Shown here: positions 33,349 to 41,762 of the stretch, in pieces
Layout: every line of letters begins with the position of its first letter
How positions within the stretch are numbered: the stretch's first letter is position 1
From: Solwaraspora sp. WMMA2056
Lineage (GTDB): Bacteria; Actinomycetota; Actinomycetes; Mycobacteriales; Micromonosporaceae
Reading direction: 5' to 3'
Assembly: GCF_030345095.1 (NCBI RefSeq)
Contig: NZ_CP128360.1
Coordinates: 4,836,001-4,900,000, forward strand
Length of the DNA stretch: 64,000 nucleotides
The notes under the pieces: generated by a model
What the model saw: the letters and a program-made list of their open reading frames with translations, nothing else
Told to the model about the DNA's origin: nothing
The model's database searches: none
Made by a program: the position numbers and the translations under genes

Positions 33349-34341
33349 TCAGGACGACGGGTAGTTGACGGCGAACAGGGCCGCGCCAACCACCACCGCC
33401 AGCAGGGCGGCGGTGGTCAGGATCAGCCGGTCGCGCAGCAGGGTCCGGACCGGGTCGCCGCCGCCTCGGCGGACCAGCACGGCCTGCAGGTACCGGGAGA
33501 CCCCGAACAGGGTCAACGGAACGGCCGCCAGCAGCAGGGCGTCGCGGTGTGCGCCGACCGGCGCCTCGGAGTTGAGGTAGAGCAGGAACCCGAGGACCGC
33601 CACGGTCGCGTTCACGGTGATCAACTGGTCGGCCAGGCCGAGGTTGTAGCCGCGCAGCGCCGGGCGGTGCGCGGCACCGTCGACGGCGAGTTCCTGCCGA
33701 CGTTTGCCGAGGATCAGCAGCAGGCAGGTGGCGAAGACCGTGGTCAGCAGCCAGGCGGACACCGGGCCGCCGGTCGCGGCGTAGCCGAGCAGGACGCGCA
33801 GCACGAATCCGGCGGCGACGACGCTGATGTCGATCAGCGGTACGTGTTTGAGCCACCGGCTGTACGCCAGGTTCAGCACCAGGTAGCCGGCCAGCGGCCA
33901 CCAGGCGATGTCGGGTCCGACGACGACGGCCGTGCCGAGCAGCCCGGTCAGCACCGCAGCGATCGTCCAGGCCAACGTCGGCGAGATCCGGCCACTGGCC
34001 ACCGGGCGGGACCGTTTGCCCGGGTGCCCCCGGTCCAAGTGCCGGTCGGCGACGTCGTTGACGACGTACACCAGCGACGACGCCAGGGTGAACAGCAGCA
34101 CCGCCCACCCGACCCGGCCCACCGTCGCCGCGGTCCACGCCGGCGCGTCGAGCAGCGCCAGGGGCACCGCCAGCAGGTTCTTCGTCCACTGCTGCGGGCG
34201 CAGCAACGTGGTCAGGTCCGTGCCGGCGCGTACCGACCGGGCGATCCAGCCGGGCCGGACGTCGGCCGTCGGGCCGGCGGGGTCGCCCGCCACCGACCCG
34301 GGTGCCGGCATCGGCTCGGCTGCCACCTCCACAGCGGTCAT
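33349..34341 (-). CDS. UbiA-family prenyltransferase, decaprenyl-phosphate phosphoribosyltransferase-like
   Basis: A 330-residue UbiA-superfamily membrane enzyme with about eight helices. The opening TTLLRPQQWTKNLLAVPLAL resembles decaprenyl-phosphate phosphoribosyltransferase (Rv3806c type). The Asp-rich motif is NDVADRHLDRGHPGKRSRPV (about 97-116); the second motif region is NLAYSRWLKHVPLIDISVV. Such enzymes move phosphoribose from PRPP to a polyprenyl phosphate, making the lipid-linked pentose donor for cell-wall arabinan. An NAD-dependent epimerase lies just upstream. Specificity is inferred. Confidence 0.84.
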   Translation of the reverse strand: MTAVEVAAEPMPAPGSVAGDPAGPTADVRPGWIARSVRAGTDLTTLLRPQQWTKNLLAVPLALLDAPAWTAATVGRVGWAVLLFTLASSLVYVVNDVADRHLDRGHPGKRSRPVASGRISPTLAWTIAAVLTGLLGTAVVVGPDIAWWPLAGYLVLNLAYSRWLKHVPLIDISVVAAGFVLRVLLGYAATGGPVSAWLLTTVFATCLLLILGKRRQELAVDGAAHRPALRGYNLGLADQLITVNATVAVLGFLLYLNSEAPVGAHRDALLLAAVPLTLFGVSRYLQAVLVRRGGGDPVRTLLRDRLILTTAALLAVVVGAALFAVNYPSS

Positions 34342-34354
34342 CGCGCACCTCCTG

Positions 34355-35395
34355 TCAGAAGAAGACCTTGGCGGCGGCGAGGACGCCCTGGCGCCACGGA
34401 TCCCGGCTGGTCCGGCCGCTGGCGGCAGGGCTGACGGCGGTGGCACGCTGCGCCTGCCACCAGCGGAACGTCTCCAGCACCGCGTCCTGGTTGCTGTACC
34501 GGGGGGTGAAGCCGAGTCGGTGCCGGGCGCGACCGATGTCGACGTACGAGTCGTCGCGCAGTTTGTGCAGCAGCCGCCCGTACACCGGGGAAAGCCCGGT
34601 GCGCTGCAGCAGGCCGAGCGCGGCGCGGGCCGGGCCGGCCGGCAGCGCCACGACCCGTTTGCCGTGCCCGGCCGCGTCGAGCACCGCCTGGAAGTCCTCG
34701 CGCAGGGTGCCGAACTCGGCGGCCCCGATGTTGTACGTGTCGTTGGCGACGGCGGCCGGTGCCCGCAGCACGGTGACGACGGCCTCGACCAGGTCGGCGA
34801 CGTGCAGCATCTGGATCCGCACCCGGCCGTCACCGAGCACCGGGAAGTTGCGCCCTTCCTGGGCCCACTGGAACAGCATCGAGAACAGCCCCATCCGGCC
34901 GGGCCCCAGGAACGTCTTGGGCCGCAGCACCGGCAGCACCAGACCGGTGTCGCGGTAGCCGATCGCCAGCCGTTCGGCGTCGGCCTTGGCGGTGCTGTAC
35001 GGATCCACCGGCGCGTACGGGTGTTCCTCCGGCGTGGGCACCTGGCGGGGCAGTCCGTAGACGGCGGTCGAGGAGATGTAGACCAGTCGGGCGACACCGG
35101 CCGTACGGGCGGCGTCGAGCACCGCGCGCGAGCCGTCGACCACGATGGAGCGGATCTGCGCCGCCGGGTAGCTCGGCAGCGCGGCGGCGCAGTGCACGAC
35201 CGCGTCGACGCAGTCGAAGGCGACCCGCAGCACTGCCGGATCCCGCACGTCACCGACCAGGTGCCGGTACCCGCCGGTCGGACCGCCGGGTGCCGGCTCA
35301 CGCAGGTCGACCCCGACGACCTCGGCACCGTCGGCGACGAGTCGGGCCACCACCGATGCGCCGAGCATCCCGGCGGCGCCGGTCACCGCGATCAC
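34355..35395 (-). CDS. NAD-dependent epimerase/dehydratase (extended SDR)
   Basis: A 346-residue nucleotide-sugar-type short-chain dehydrogenase. The NAD motif is VIAVTGAAGMLGASVVARL (1-19). The catalytic serine/threonine lies in LVYISSTAVYG and the YxxxK pair in DPYSTAKADAERL. GTG 35395 overlaps the stop of the aminotransferase gene (GTGA). It could act on a nucleotide sugar or on a lipid-linked sugar made by the UbiA enzyme encoded next; the sequence does not decide. Confidence 0.87.
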   Translation of the reverse strand: MIAVTGAAGMLGASVVARLVADGAEVVGVDLREPAPGGPTGGYRHLVGDVRDPAVLRVAFDCVDAVVHCAAALPSYPAAQIRSIVVDGSRAVLDAARTAGVARLVYISSTAVYGLPRQVPTPEEHPYAPVDPYSTAKADAERLAIGYRDTGLVLPVLRPKTFLGPGRMGLFSMLFQWAQEGRNFPVLGDGRVRIQMLHVADLVEAVVTVLRAPAAVANDTYNIGAAEFGTLREDFQAVLDAAGHGKRVVALPAGPARAALGLLQRTGLSPVYGRLLHKLRDDSYVDIGRARHRLGFTPRYSNQDAVLETFRWWQAQRATAVSPAASGRTSRDPWRQGVLAAAKVFF

Positions 35396-36807
35396 CACAG
35401 CGAGCCCACCTTCTGCGCCACGAACCGGGTGAGCAGCCGGGTGAGGCCCTGGCCGAGCACGGTGTCGAGGCTGTCGAGGAAGTACTCGACGTCGTCGTCG
35501 GAGACGACCAGTGGCGGGCCGACCACCAACGGGCTGGCCCCGTTGAGGGTGTAGTAGGTGTAGATGTCGTGGTCGCGGTACAGCGCGTTGATCACCGCGC
35601 AGGTCACCACCTTGGTCCGCAGCCGGGGGTCGCGGGCCAGTCCGGCCGGGGCGAGCTTCGCCGCCAGGTCCAGTACCTTCGGTCCGCCGTCGATGAACAC
35701 CCCCCACAGCGCTCCCGCGCCGGTCACGTCGGCTACCGAGTCGGGGTGCTGCTTGGCGATGCGGCGCAGCCCGGCGGCCAGCTGCTGTTCGATGTGTCGT
35801 GCCCGCGCCGGATAGTCGTCGTCGATGGCGACGTTGACCGCCTCGATGGCGGTGGCGCATTCCTCACCGAAGCCGTAGTAGGTGGTCGACGTCGAGTGCA
35901 GCAACGCGTCCATCGGATTGTCGTATGCCTTGCGGAAGATCGGCTCCCGCGCGACGTACGCCGAGATCGACGACTTGCCGCCACCGAAGGACTTGGAGGT
36001 GGTCAGTACGTCCGGCAGCAGACCCGGGTACCGCATGAAATAGAACAGACTGCCGGTCTTGCCCCACCCGGTGTAGATCTCGTCGAAGATGAGCACTATG
36101 CGGTGCGCGGTGCACAGTTCCCGCAGCCCGCGCAGGAACTCCTCGCTGCACCAGCGCATCGTCGAGGCACTGAACGGCTCGATCAGGATCGCGTACACGT
36201 CGTCAGGATGGGCGGCGACGGCGGCCCGTACCGATTCCAGGTCATCGTACTGAAACGTGACGACCCCGGAAATGCCGGGAAATTTGAAGTGGTTCTGCGC
36301 GCCGCCAGTCAAACTACCCGAACCGAGCAGTTTTCCGTGGAAACTGATGTCGGCGCGCAGGATCGTATGGCGTCGCCCCCCGTGGTACTTGTAGGCGAGC
36401 TTGACCGCGCCTTCGACCGCCTCCGCCCCGGAGTTCGGCAGGAACGACATGTTCAGGTCGCCGGGAAGCACCTCGGCCAGGTTGTGCGCCAGGCCGGCGA
36501 CGTACGGCGAGAAGTAGGTCTTGTGCACCTCCATGCGGCGTCGCTCGGCGAATCGGCGCCGCACGGCCATCACCCGGGGGTGGTTGTGTCCGTGGTTGAG
36601 CACGCCGACGCCGCCGGTGAAGTCGAGGATGCGCCGGCCGTCGCGCAGGTAAAGGTAGGCGCCCTCGGCGTGGTCGACCAGCTCGCGGCCGAAGCCGAAG
36701 GACGTCATCAGCCCGACCTGGCTGCGGTTGACGTACTGACGGTAGAGGTCGTGCACTCGCTTGACCGGAAGCTCGTCGCAGTCATCGACGCTGAACAGAG
36801 CCACCAC
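35392..36807 (-). CDS. class III (aspartate aminotransferase family) PLP aminotransferase
   Basis: A 471-residue PLP-dependent transaminase. Features: LDFTGGVGVLNHGHNHP near residue 60, NSGAEAVEGAVKLAYKY (phosphate binding), IFDEIYTGWGKTG (PLP aspartate) and the Schiff-base lysine in LTTSKSFGGGKSS. GTG 36807 follows AAAGGG by 7 nt; upstream in-frame codons run into the divergent promoter region. It heads the leftward glycan operon, so it may make an amino sugar or an amino-acid decoration. It resembles diaminobutyrate/ornithine-type enzymes in general layout, but the substrate is uncertain. Confidence 0.85.
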   Translation of the reverse strand: MVALFSVDDCDELPVKRVHDLYRQYVNRSQVGLMTSFGFGRELVDHAEGAYLYLRDGRRILDFTGGVGVLNHGHNHPRVMAVRRRFAERRRMEVHKTYFSPYVAGLAHNLAEVLPGDLNMSFLPNSGAEAVEGAVKLAYKYHGGRRHTILRADISFHGKLLGSGSLTGGAQNHFKFPGISGVVTFQYDDLESVRAAVAAHPDDVYAILIEPFSASTMRWCSEEFLRGLRELCTAHRIVLIFDEIYTGWGKTGSLFYFMRYPGLLPDVLTTSKSFGGGKSSISAYVAREPIFRKAYDNPMDALLHSTSTTYYGFGEECATAIEAVNVAIDDDYPARARHIEQQLAAGLRRIAKQHPDSVADVTGAGALWGVFIDGGPKVLDLAAKLAPAGLARDPRLRTKVVTCAVINALYRDHDIYTYYTLNGASPLVVGPPLVVSDDDVEYFLDSLDTVLGQGLTRLLTRFVAQKVGSLW

Positions 36808-37060
36808 GCATCGGCCCTTTCTCCAGAGCAGGTGGAATTCTCCTGAAACCGGTGTCGGCGTCGGGCGTCCACCAGGAGTCGGCATGGATTTTTCCGGACC
36901 GCACTGAATGGCGACTGGAGCGCCACTGAATTGATGCTGGATCACGATTGGACGACCACAGGGACCAATTGACCAGGGACGCTGCCACGGATAGCCTTTC
37001 GCCCAGTCACGACGGCGGGGTGAACTTCCCCGGTCCCCGCACTCCGACAAGGTGGTGTCC
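36808..37060. promoter_or_regulatory. divergent promoter region of the glycan locus
   Basis: 253 bp between the leftward aminotransferase gene and the rightward GT2 gene. CACTGAAT occurs twice (36902-36909 and 36924-36931), 22 bp apart, about two helical turns, with the short inverted repeat TGGCG/CGCCA between. The stretch is less GC-rich than the coding DNA and is the likely control point for both operon arms. Confidence 0.5.
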
Positions 37061-38062
37061 GTGCCTACGCACGTATCGGTCGTCATTCCTGCCTACAACA
37101 ACGAACGCACCCTGCACGCCTGCCTGTCCGCGGTGTACGCCCAGACGCATCCGCCGACCGAGGTGATCGTGGTCGACGACGCGAGTACCGACCGCACCCG
37201 GGAGATCGCCCGCCAGTTCCCGGTACGGCTGTTGCACACACCGGTCAACAGCGGCCCGGCCGCCGCCCGCAACCGGGGCATCCGGGCCAGCACCGGCGCG
37301 GTGATCCTGTTCGTGGACGCCGACTGCGCCCCGACCCCCACCGCGCTCACCACCGCGCTGGACATCCTCGCTCGGACACCGGGTATCGACTGCGTACACG
37401 GGATCTACCTGACCGAGCCGCTGTACGACGACGGCCCGGTCGAGGCGTACCGCCTGCTGCACGCGCACTACTGGCGGCTACGCAGCGTCGGCCGGGTCCG
37501 GACCGCGATCTTCGCACTCTGCGCGGTGCGCCGCGACGTCTTCGACGACGTCGGACTCTTCGACGAACGGTTGCGGGCCTCCGAGGACGTCGAACTCAGC
37601 GACCGGATGGCCGACCGGCACGGCATCTGGCTGTCCGCCGAGATGACCTGCCACCACGACGACGACAGCCGGCTGGGATCGCTGCTGCGCAAGCAGTTCG
37701 GCCGCTCGCAACTGCTGGTGCCGGTGGCGGTGCGCGAACGCGGGCCGGCCGGGCTGCGCGCCAACCGACCGGCCGGGGTGCTGGCCACCGCCGCGATGCT
37801 GGCCACCCTGCCCCTGGCGGCGCTGACCCCGACGCTGCTGGTGCTGCCGGGCGCGGCGCTGGTCTGGTTCGCCGCCGCCGACCCCGGCCTGGTCCGGTTC
37901 GTCCGGCGCCAGCGCGGCACTGCGTTCGTCGGCTTCTTCCTCGCCCTGCACCTGCTGGTGCATCTGGCGATCGTCGGCGGCGCCGCGGTCGGCGGCGTAC
38001 GGTTCCTGCTCGACCGCGACTTCGGCCCGAGCCGGCAGCTGCGCCCGAGGCCGGGCCGGTGA
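37061..38062 (+). CDS. membrane-anchored family 2 glycosyltransferase (paralogue 4)
   Basis: A 333-residue GT2 enzyme, start of the rightward arm. Motifs: HVSVVIPAYNNERTLHACLSA, VVDDASTDRT, NSGPAAARNRGI, LFVDADCA, DERLRASEDVELSDRM and CHHDDDSRL. The C-terminus has membrane helices and LALHLLVHLAIVGGAAVGG, as in the three leftward copies. It is closest to paralogue 1 (both have EVYK/EAYR...HYWR in the middle). GTG 37061 was chosen with AAGGTGG just before it; two GTG codons 6 and 9 nt upstream are alternatives. Confidence 0.86.
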   Translation: MPTHVSVVIPAYNNERTLHACLSAVYAQTHPPTEVIVVDDASTDRTREIARQFPVRLLHTPVNSGPAAARNRGIRASTGAVILFVDADCAPTPTALTTALDILARTPGIDCVHGIYLTEPLYDDGPVEAYRLLHAHYWRLRSVGRVRTAIFALCAVRRDVFDDVGLFDERLRASEDVELSDRMADRHGIWLSAEMTCHHDDDSRLGSLLRKQFGRSQLLVPVAVRERGPAGLRANRPAGVLATAAMLATLPLAALTPTLLVLPGAALVWFAAADPGLVRFVRRQRGTAFVGFFLALHLLVHLAIVGGAAVGGVRFLLDRDFGPSRQLRPRPGR

Positions 38063-38859
38063 CCGGGCCGACCCCGCCGGCCGGCGGGCGGGGACGCGAC
38101 GAGGAACGCCCCGGCGGGAGCCCACTGATCGGAGGTAGGTCCACCGACGGACGCCTGGCGCGGGCGCGGGGGCGGGCCTGGGAGGCGATGTTCCTCGGGG
38201 TACGGACCTACCACCGGCTACGCATCCGCCCGGCGCACCCCGGGCCGACCTGGCCGGTGTTCCGGATCGACGCCGACACGGTCGCGCTCACCGTCGACGA
38301 CGGTCCCGATCCCCGCTGGACCCCGGCGCTGCTCGACCTGCTGGCCCGCTACGACGTGCCGGCGACGTTCTTCCTGATCGGTGAGCGGGCCACCGCGTAT
38401 CCGGAGCTGGCCCGGCGGATCGCGGCCGCCGGGCACCGGATCGGCAACCACTCGTTGCGGCATCCGATGCCGTTCGCGGCGCTGCCGACGGCCGCGCTGC
38501 GCGCCGAGATCACCCAGGCGCAGCAGCGGATCCTCGACGCTACCGGGGTACGGGCCGAACTGTTCCGCGCCCCCAGCGGCGGCTGGTCCACCGAGGTGCT
38601 CGCGGCGACCGCCGACGCCGGGCTGGTCCCGGTCGACTGGAGCGTCAACTCCAGCGACTGGAGGGAACCCGGCGTCGACCGCATCACCCGGACCCTGTCC
38701 CGGGCCCGCCCCGGGCACATCCTGCTCTGCCACGACGGCGGCGGCGACCGGTCGCAGACCGTGGCCGCGCTCGACACCGTACTGCCCCGGCTGCTGCGAC
38801 GCGGACTGCGGTTCGCGCCGGTGCCCGGCCGACCCACCACCACCGACCAGGAGGCATGA
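38059..38859 (+). CDS. polysaccharide deacetylase (NodB domain)
   Basis: A 266-residue carbohydrate esterase family 4 protein. The NodB motifs are all present: LTVDDGPDPRWTP (catalytic and metal Asp), HRIGNHSLRHP (metal histidines), LFRAPSGGWS, VDWSVNSSDW and ILLCHDGGG (catalytic His). No clear signal peptide; the N-terminal 45 residues are Gly/Arg-rich. It would remove N-acetyl groups from an amino sugar, on the cytoplasmic side if not exported. GTG 38059 overlaps the GT2 stop (GTGA). Confidence 0.9.
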   Translation: MTGPTPPAGGRGRDEERPGGSPLIGGRSTDGRLARARGRAWEAMFLGVRTYHRLRIRPAHPGPTWPVFRIDADTVALTVDDGPDPRWTPALLDLLARYDVPATFFLIGERATAYPELARRIAAAGHRIGNHSLRHPMPFAALPTAALRAEITQAQQRILDATGVRAELFRAPSGGWSTEVLAATADAGLVPVDWSVNSSDWREPGVDRITRTLSRARPGHILLCHDGGGDRSQTVAALDTVLPRLLRRGLRFAPVPGRPTTTDQEA

Positions 38860-38860
38860 G

Positions 38861-39493
38861 ATGGCACACCCGATCTTCCGACTGGCCGGACGGCTGCTGA
38901 ACTGGCCGTTGACCGTGCTGGTCCGCCCGTACCCCCGGCTCAACGCCATCGCCTGGGACCTGCAGTACGCCCTCGGGCTGTGGCGCTACCTCGACCGGGG
39001 CCGCGACCCGGTGCCGTTGGCGCTCGCCCAGCGGGTCACCGACCGGCCCCGGATCCTGGACCTGGGCTGCGGTACGACGGTCAATCTGGCGCTGCCGGCC
39101 GACGGGTACCGGCACTACCACGGGGTGGACATCAGTCGTACGGCGATCCGCCGGGCCAGGTCGCTGCGTCGGCCGAACACCTCGTTCGAGGTCGCCGACC
39201 TGGTCACCTACCAGAGCACCGCCAGGTACGACGCGATCCTGCTGCGCGAGGTGATGTACTACCTCACCCCGCAGGAGGCGATCGCCGTGCTGCGCCGCGC
39301 GGCCGGGATGCTCGACCCGGGCGGCCGGGTCCTGATCTGGCTGTACGACGGCACCGCAGCGGTGGCGGCGGTGCTGCCCCGGCTGCGGGAGTGCGGGTTG
39401 ACGGTCCACGCCGAACTGCCCGACGGCGACACCGGTGACGGTGTCGTGCTGGTGCTGGGTGCCGACGACCCGGCGCACAGCAGGCAGCCGTGA
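38861..39493 (+). CDS. SAM-dependent class I methyltransferase
   Basis: A 210-residue methyltransferase with SAM-binding motif I ILDLGCGTTVN (about 64-74), VDISRTAIRRARSL as motif II, and LLREVMYYLTPQEA as motif IV region. The first 40 residues are hydrophobic/amphipathic and may bind a membrane. A GGAGG site precedes the ATG, which is 1 nt after the deacetylase stop. The acceptor is unknown; a sugar hydroxyl or lipid carrier is likely from context. Confidence 0.84.
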   Translation: MAHPIFRLAGRLLNWPLTVLVRPYPRLNAIAWDLQYALGLWRYLDRGRDPVPLALAQRVTDRPRILDLGCGTTVNLALPADGYRHYHGVDISRTAIRRARSLRRPNTSFEVADLVTYQSTARYDAILLREVMYYLTPQEAIAVLRRAAGMLDPGGRVLIWLYDGTAAVAAVLPRLRECGLTVHAELPDGDTGDGVVLVLGADDPAHSRQP

Positions 39494-40740
39494 CCGCACC
39501 GGTGGCCGGTACGACGCCGGACCGGCCGTTGGTCAGGACCTGGCTGTACGCCGTGGCGATCGCGACCGGCCTGGCTGGCGCGGCGGCGGCGGTGGTGCAC
39601 CAGGTCACCGGACGGTTCTGGGGCGACCTCGGTGCCTACCGGGCCGGAGCGGTGGCCGCCGCCACCGGTGACGGCAACCTGTACCAGGCCAGCCACCTCA
39701 CCCCCGACGGCATCGCCCTGGGTTTCACCTATCCACCCTTCGCCGCGCTGCTGATGCAGCCGCTGGCGGTGCTGAGCATGCCGGTCGCCGTCGCCACCTG
39801 GACCGTGGTCAGCGTCGTGGCGCTGGTCGCGGTGATCGGCCTGGTGCTGCACCAGGTCGGTACGCCGGACCGGCACCGGCCGGCCACGACGATCGGCGCG
39901 CTGGTCGCCGCGCTGCCGGTCTTCGCGGTCGCCGGGCACCTGCAGGTCGGGCAGGTCGGGCTGATCCTGATGTGGCTGGTGCTGGCGGATCTGGTCGGCG
40001 GCCGGCACCGCCGGTGGCACGGGCTCGGTGTGGGCATCGCCGCCGGGATCAAGCTCACCCCGTTGGTCTTCATCGGGCTGCTGGTGCTGACCGGCCGGTG
40101 GCGGGCCGCGGCCACCGCGCTCGGCGGCTTCGCCGCGACCGTCGCGGTCGGGTTCGCCTGGCGCCCGGCCGACTCGGCGTGGTTCTTCTCCGGCGGTCTG
40201 CTGGACACCGACCGGGTCACCGGTGACCCCCGTACCGTGCTCAACCAGTCGCTGGCCGGTGCGGTGACCCGGGTGGCGGACGACCCGACGCCGGGGTTCG
40301 TCTGGTGGGTGCTGGCCGCCGTGGCCGCCGTGGCCGGATTGGCAGTCGCCGTCGGTCAGCACCGCCGGGGCGACGTGCTGACCGCCGTCCTGGTCTGCGC
40401 CGCGACCGGCCTGCTGGTCTCCCCGGTCTCCTGGCACCACCACTGGGTGTGGTGGGTGCCGGCGCTGCTGCTGCTCGGCGGGCACGCCTGGCGGCACCGG
40501 CACCGGACGGCGACGGCCACCACCGTCGGCGTCTGGGTCGTGCTGGTCGCCAGCACCAGCTGGGTGCTGGCCGCCCCGGGCGGCTGGGACCTGCACTTCA
40601 CCGGCCTCGGGCTGGTCTACAGCAACCTCTACGTACTGCTGGGCGTGGCCGGGATCGGCGTCGCCGGCTGGCGGCTGCGCCAGCCGACGGGGCCGCCTCG
40701 ACCGGCGACCGTCGATACCCTGTCGGGCAGTCAACCGTGA
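39490..40740 (+). CDS. GT87-family polyprenyl-phosphate-dependent glycosyltransferase
   Basis: A 416-residue membrane enzyme with about ten helices, of the DUF2029/GT87 family (mycobacterial PimE type mannosyltransferases that use polyprenyl-phosphate sugars outside the membrane). GDLGAYRAGAV (about 39-49) holds the expected catalytic Asp of the first loop; FTYPPFAALLMQPLAVL is the family hallmark, and VSPVSWHHHWVWWVPALLLL the second. GTG 39490 overlaps the methyltransferase stop (GTGA). It closes the rightward arm. Confidence 0.88.
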   Translation: MTAPVAGTTPDRPLVRTWLYAVAIATGLAGAAAAVVHQVTGRFWGDLGAYRAGAVAAATGDGNLYQASHLTPDGIALGFTYPPFAALLMQPLAVLSMPVAVATWTVVSVVALVAVIGLVLHQVGTPDRHRPATTIGALVAALPVFAVAGHLQVGQVGLILMWLVLADLVGGRHRRWHGLGVGIAAGIKLTPLVFIGLLVLTGRWRAAATALGGFAATVAVGFAWRPADSAWFFSGGLLDTDRVTGDPRTVLNQSLAGAVTRVADDPTPGFVWWVLAAVAAVAGLAVAVGQHRRGDVLTAVLVCAATGLLVSPVSWHHHWVWWVPALLLLGGHAWRHRHRTATATTVGVWVVLVASTSWVLAAPGGWDLHFTGLGLVYSNLYVLLGVAGIGVAGWRLRQPTGPPRPATVDTLSGSQP

Positions 40741-40759
40741 TCCGCGAAGGGACACGACC

Positions 40760-41707
40760 GTGCACATCAGACCATTCGGCACCACCGGGATGCAGGTCAG
40801 CGCGATCGGCCTCGGGGCCTGGCAGCTGGGCCGCTCGACACACTGGCCGGACGGCCCCGACGAGGCCGAGGCGGTGCGGATCGTGCACGCTGCGCTCGAT
40901 GCCGGGGTCACCTTCATCGACACCGCACCGGGTTATGCCGACGGGGCCAGCGAGCTCAACATCGGCCGGGCGCTGACCGGCCGACGCCGCGACGAGGCGA
41001 TCATCTGCACCAAGGTCGGCTACCTGCCCGACGGCAGCGAGAACTGGTCGGCCAGCGAGATCGAGGCCTCGGTGGCCCGCAGCGCCCACCGGATGAACGT
41101 CGACCACGTCGACATCGTGGTGCTGCACAACCCACCGCCGGAGATCCTCGACGGCAGCCGATCCGACCACTACGACGTCCTGCAACGGCTGCAGGACAAG
41201 GGCCACATCCGGGCGTACGGGGCGTCGGTCGACTGGAGCGCGGACCTGGACATGGCCGCGGACACCAGCGCCTCCACCGCGTTCGAGGTCCGGCTGTCCG
41301 CGCTCTACCAGGAGCCGTGGCCGGCGGTGGGCCGGGCCCGCGACCGGGGCGCCGGCATCATCGTCAAGGTGCCGTTGGAGTCCGGCTGGCTGTCCGGGCG
41401 GTACACCGCCGACAGCGTGTTCACCGACGTACGGGACCGCTGGTCACGCGCGGACGTGGCGGTGCGGGCCGGCCTGGTACGGGAGTTCGCGGCGCTGCTG
41501 CCCGCCGGGGTGAGTCTGCTCTCCGGTGCGCTGCGGTTCCTGCTCAGCTACGACGCGGTGTCGACGGTCATCCCCGGCACCAAGTCGGTGGCACAACTGC
41601 ACAGCAGCGTCGCCGCCGCCGCCGACGGGCCGCTGCCAGCCGAGGTGGTCGGGGCCATCCGCGCCTGGTACGACCAGCGGCTGGCCGCCGCGCCGCTGGA
41701 CTGGTGA
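40760..41707 (+). CDS. aldo/keto reductase
   Basis: A 315-residue NADPH-type aldo/keto reductase. It begins VHIRPFGTTGMQVSAIGLGAWQLG and has the catalytic residues in order: FIDTAPGYADGASELNIGRAL (Asp, Tyr), ICTKVGYL (Lys), and VDIVVLHNPP (His). The cofactor region VSTVIPGTKSVAQL is near the C-terminus. GTG start follows GAAGGGA. It is 19 nt after the GT87 gene, so it may belong to the glycan operon, but it may equally be a separate housekeeping reductase. Confidence 0.88.
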   Translation: MHIRPFGTTGMQVSAIGLGAWQLGRSTHWPDGPDEAEAVRIVHAALDAGVTFIDTAPGYADGASELNIGRALTGRRRDEAIICTKVGYLPDGSENWSASEIEASVARSAHRMNVDHVDIVVLHNPPPEILDGSRSDHYDVLQRLQDKGHIRAYGASVDWSADLDMAADTSASTAFEVRLSALYQEPWPAVGRARDRGAGIIVKVPLESGWLSGRYTADSVFTDVRDRWSRADVAVRAGLVREFAALLPAGVSLLSGALRFLLSYDAVSTVIPGTKSVAQLHSSVAAAADGPLPAEVVGAIRAWYDQRLAAAPLDW

Positions 41708-41715
41708 AGCGCCGG

Positions 41716-41758
41716 TGGGTGCGCCCCGGCCACGGCGTGGTCCGTCAGGGCGCACCCA
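41716..41758. terminator. bidirectional terminator between aldo/keto reductase and topoisomerase genes
   Basis: TGGGTGCGCCC (41716-41726) and GGGCGCACCCA (41748-41758) form a perfect 11-bp stem with a 21-nt loop between two convergent stops. Confidence 0.65.
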
Positions 41759-41762
41759 TCGG

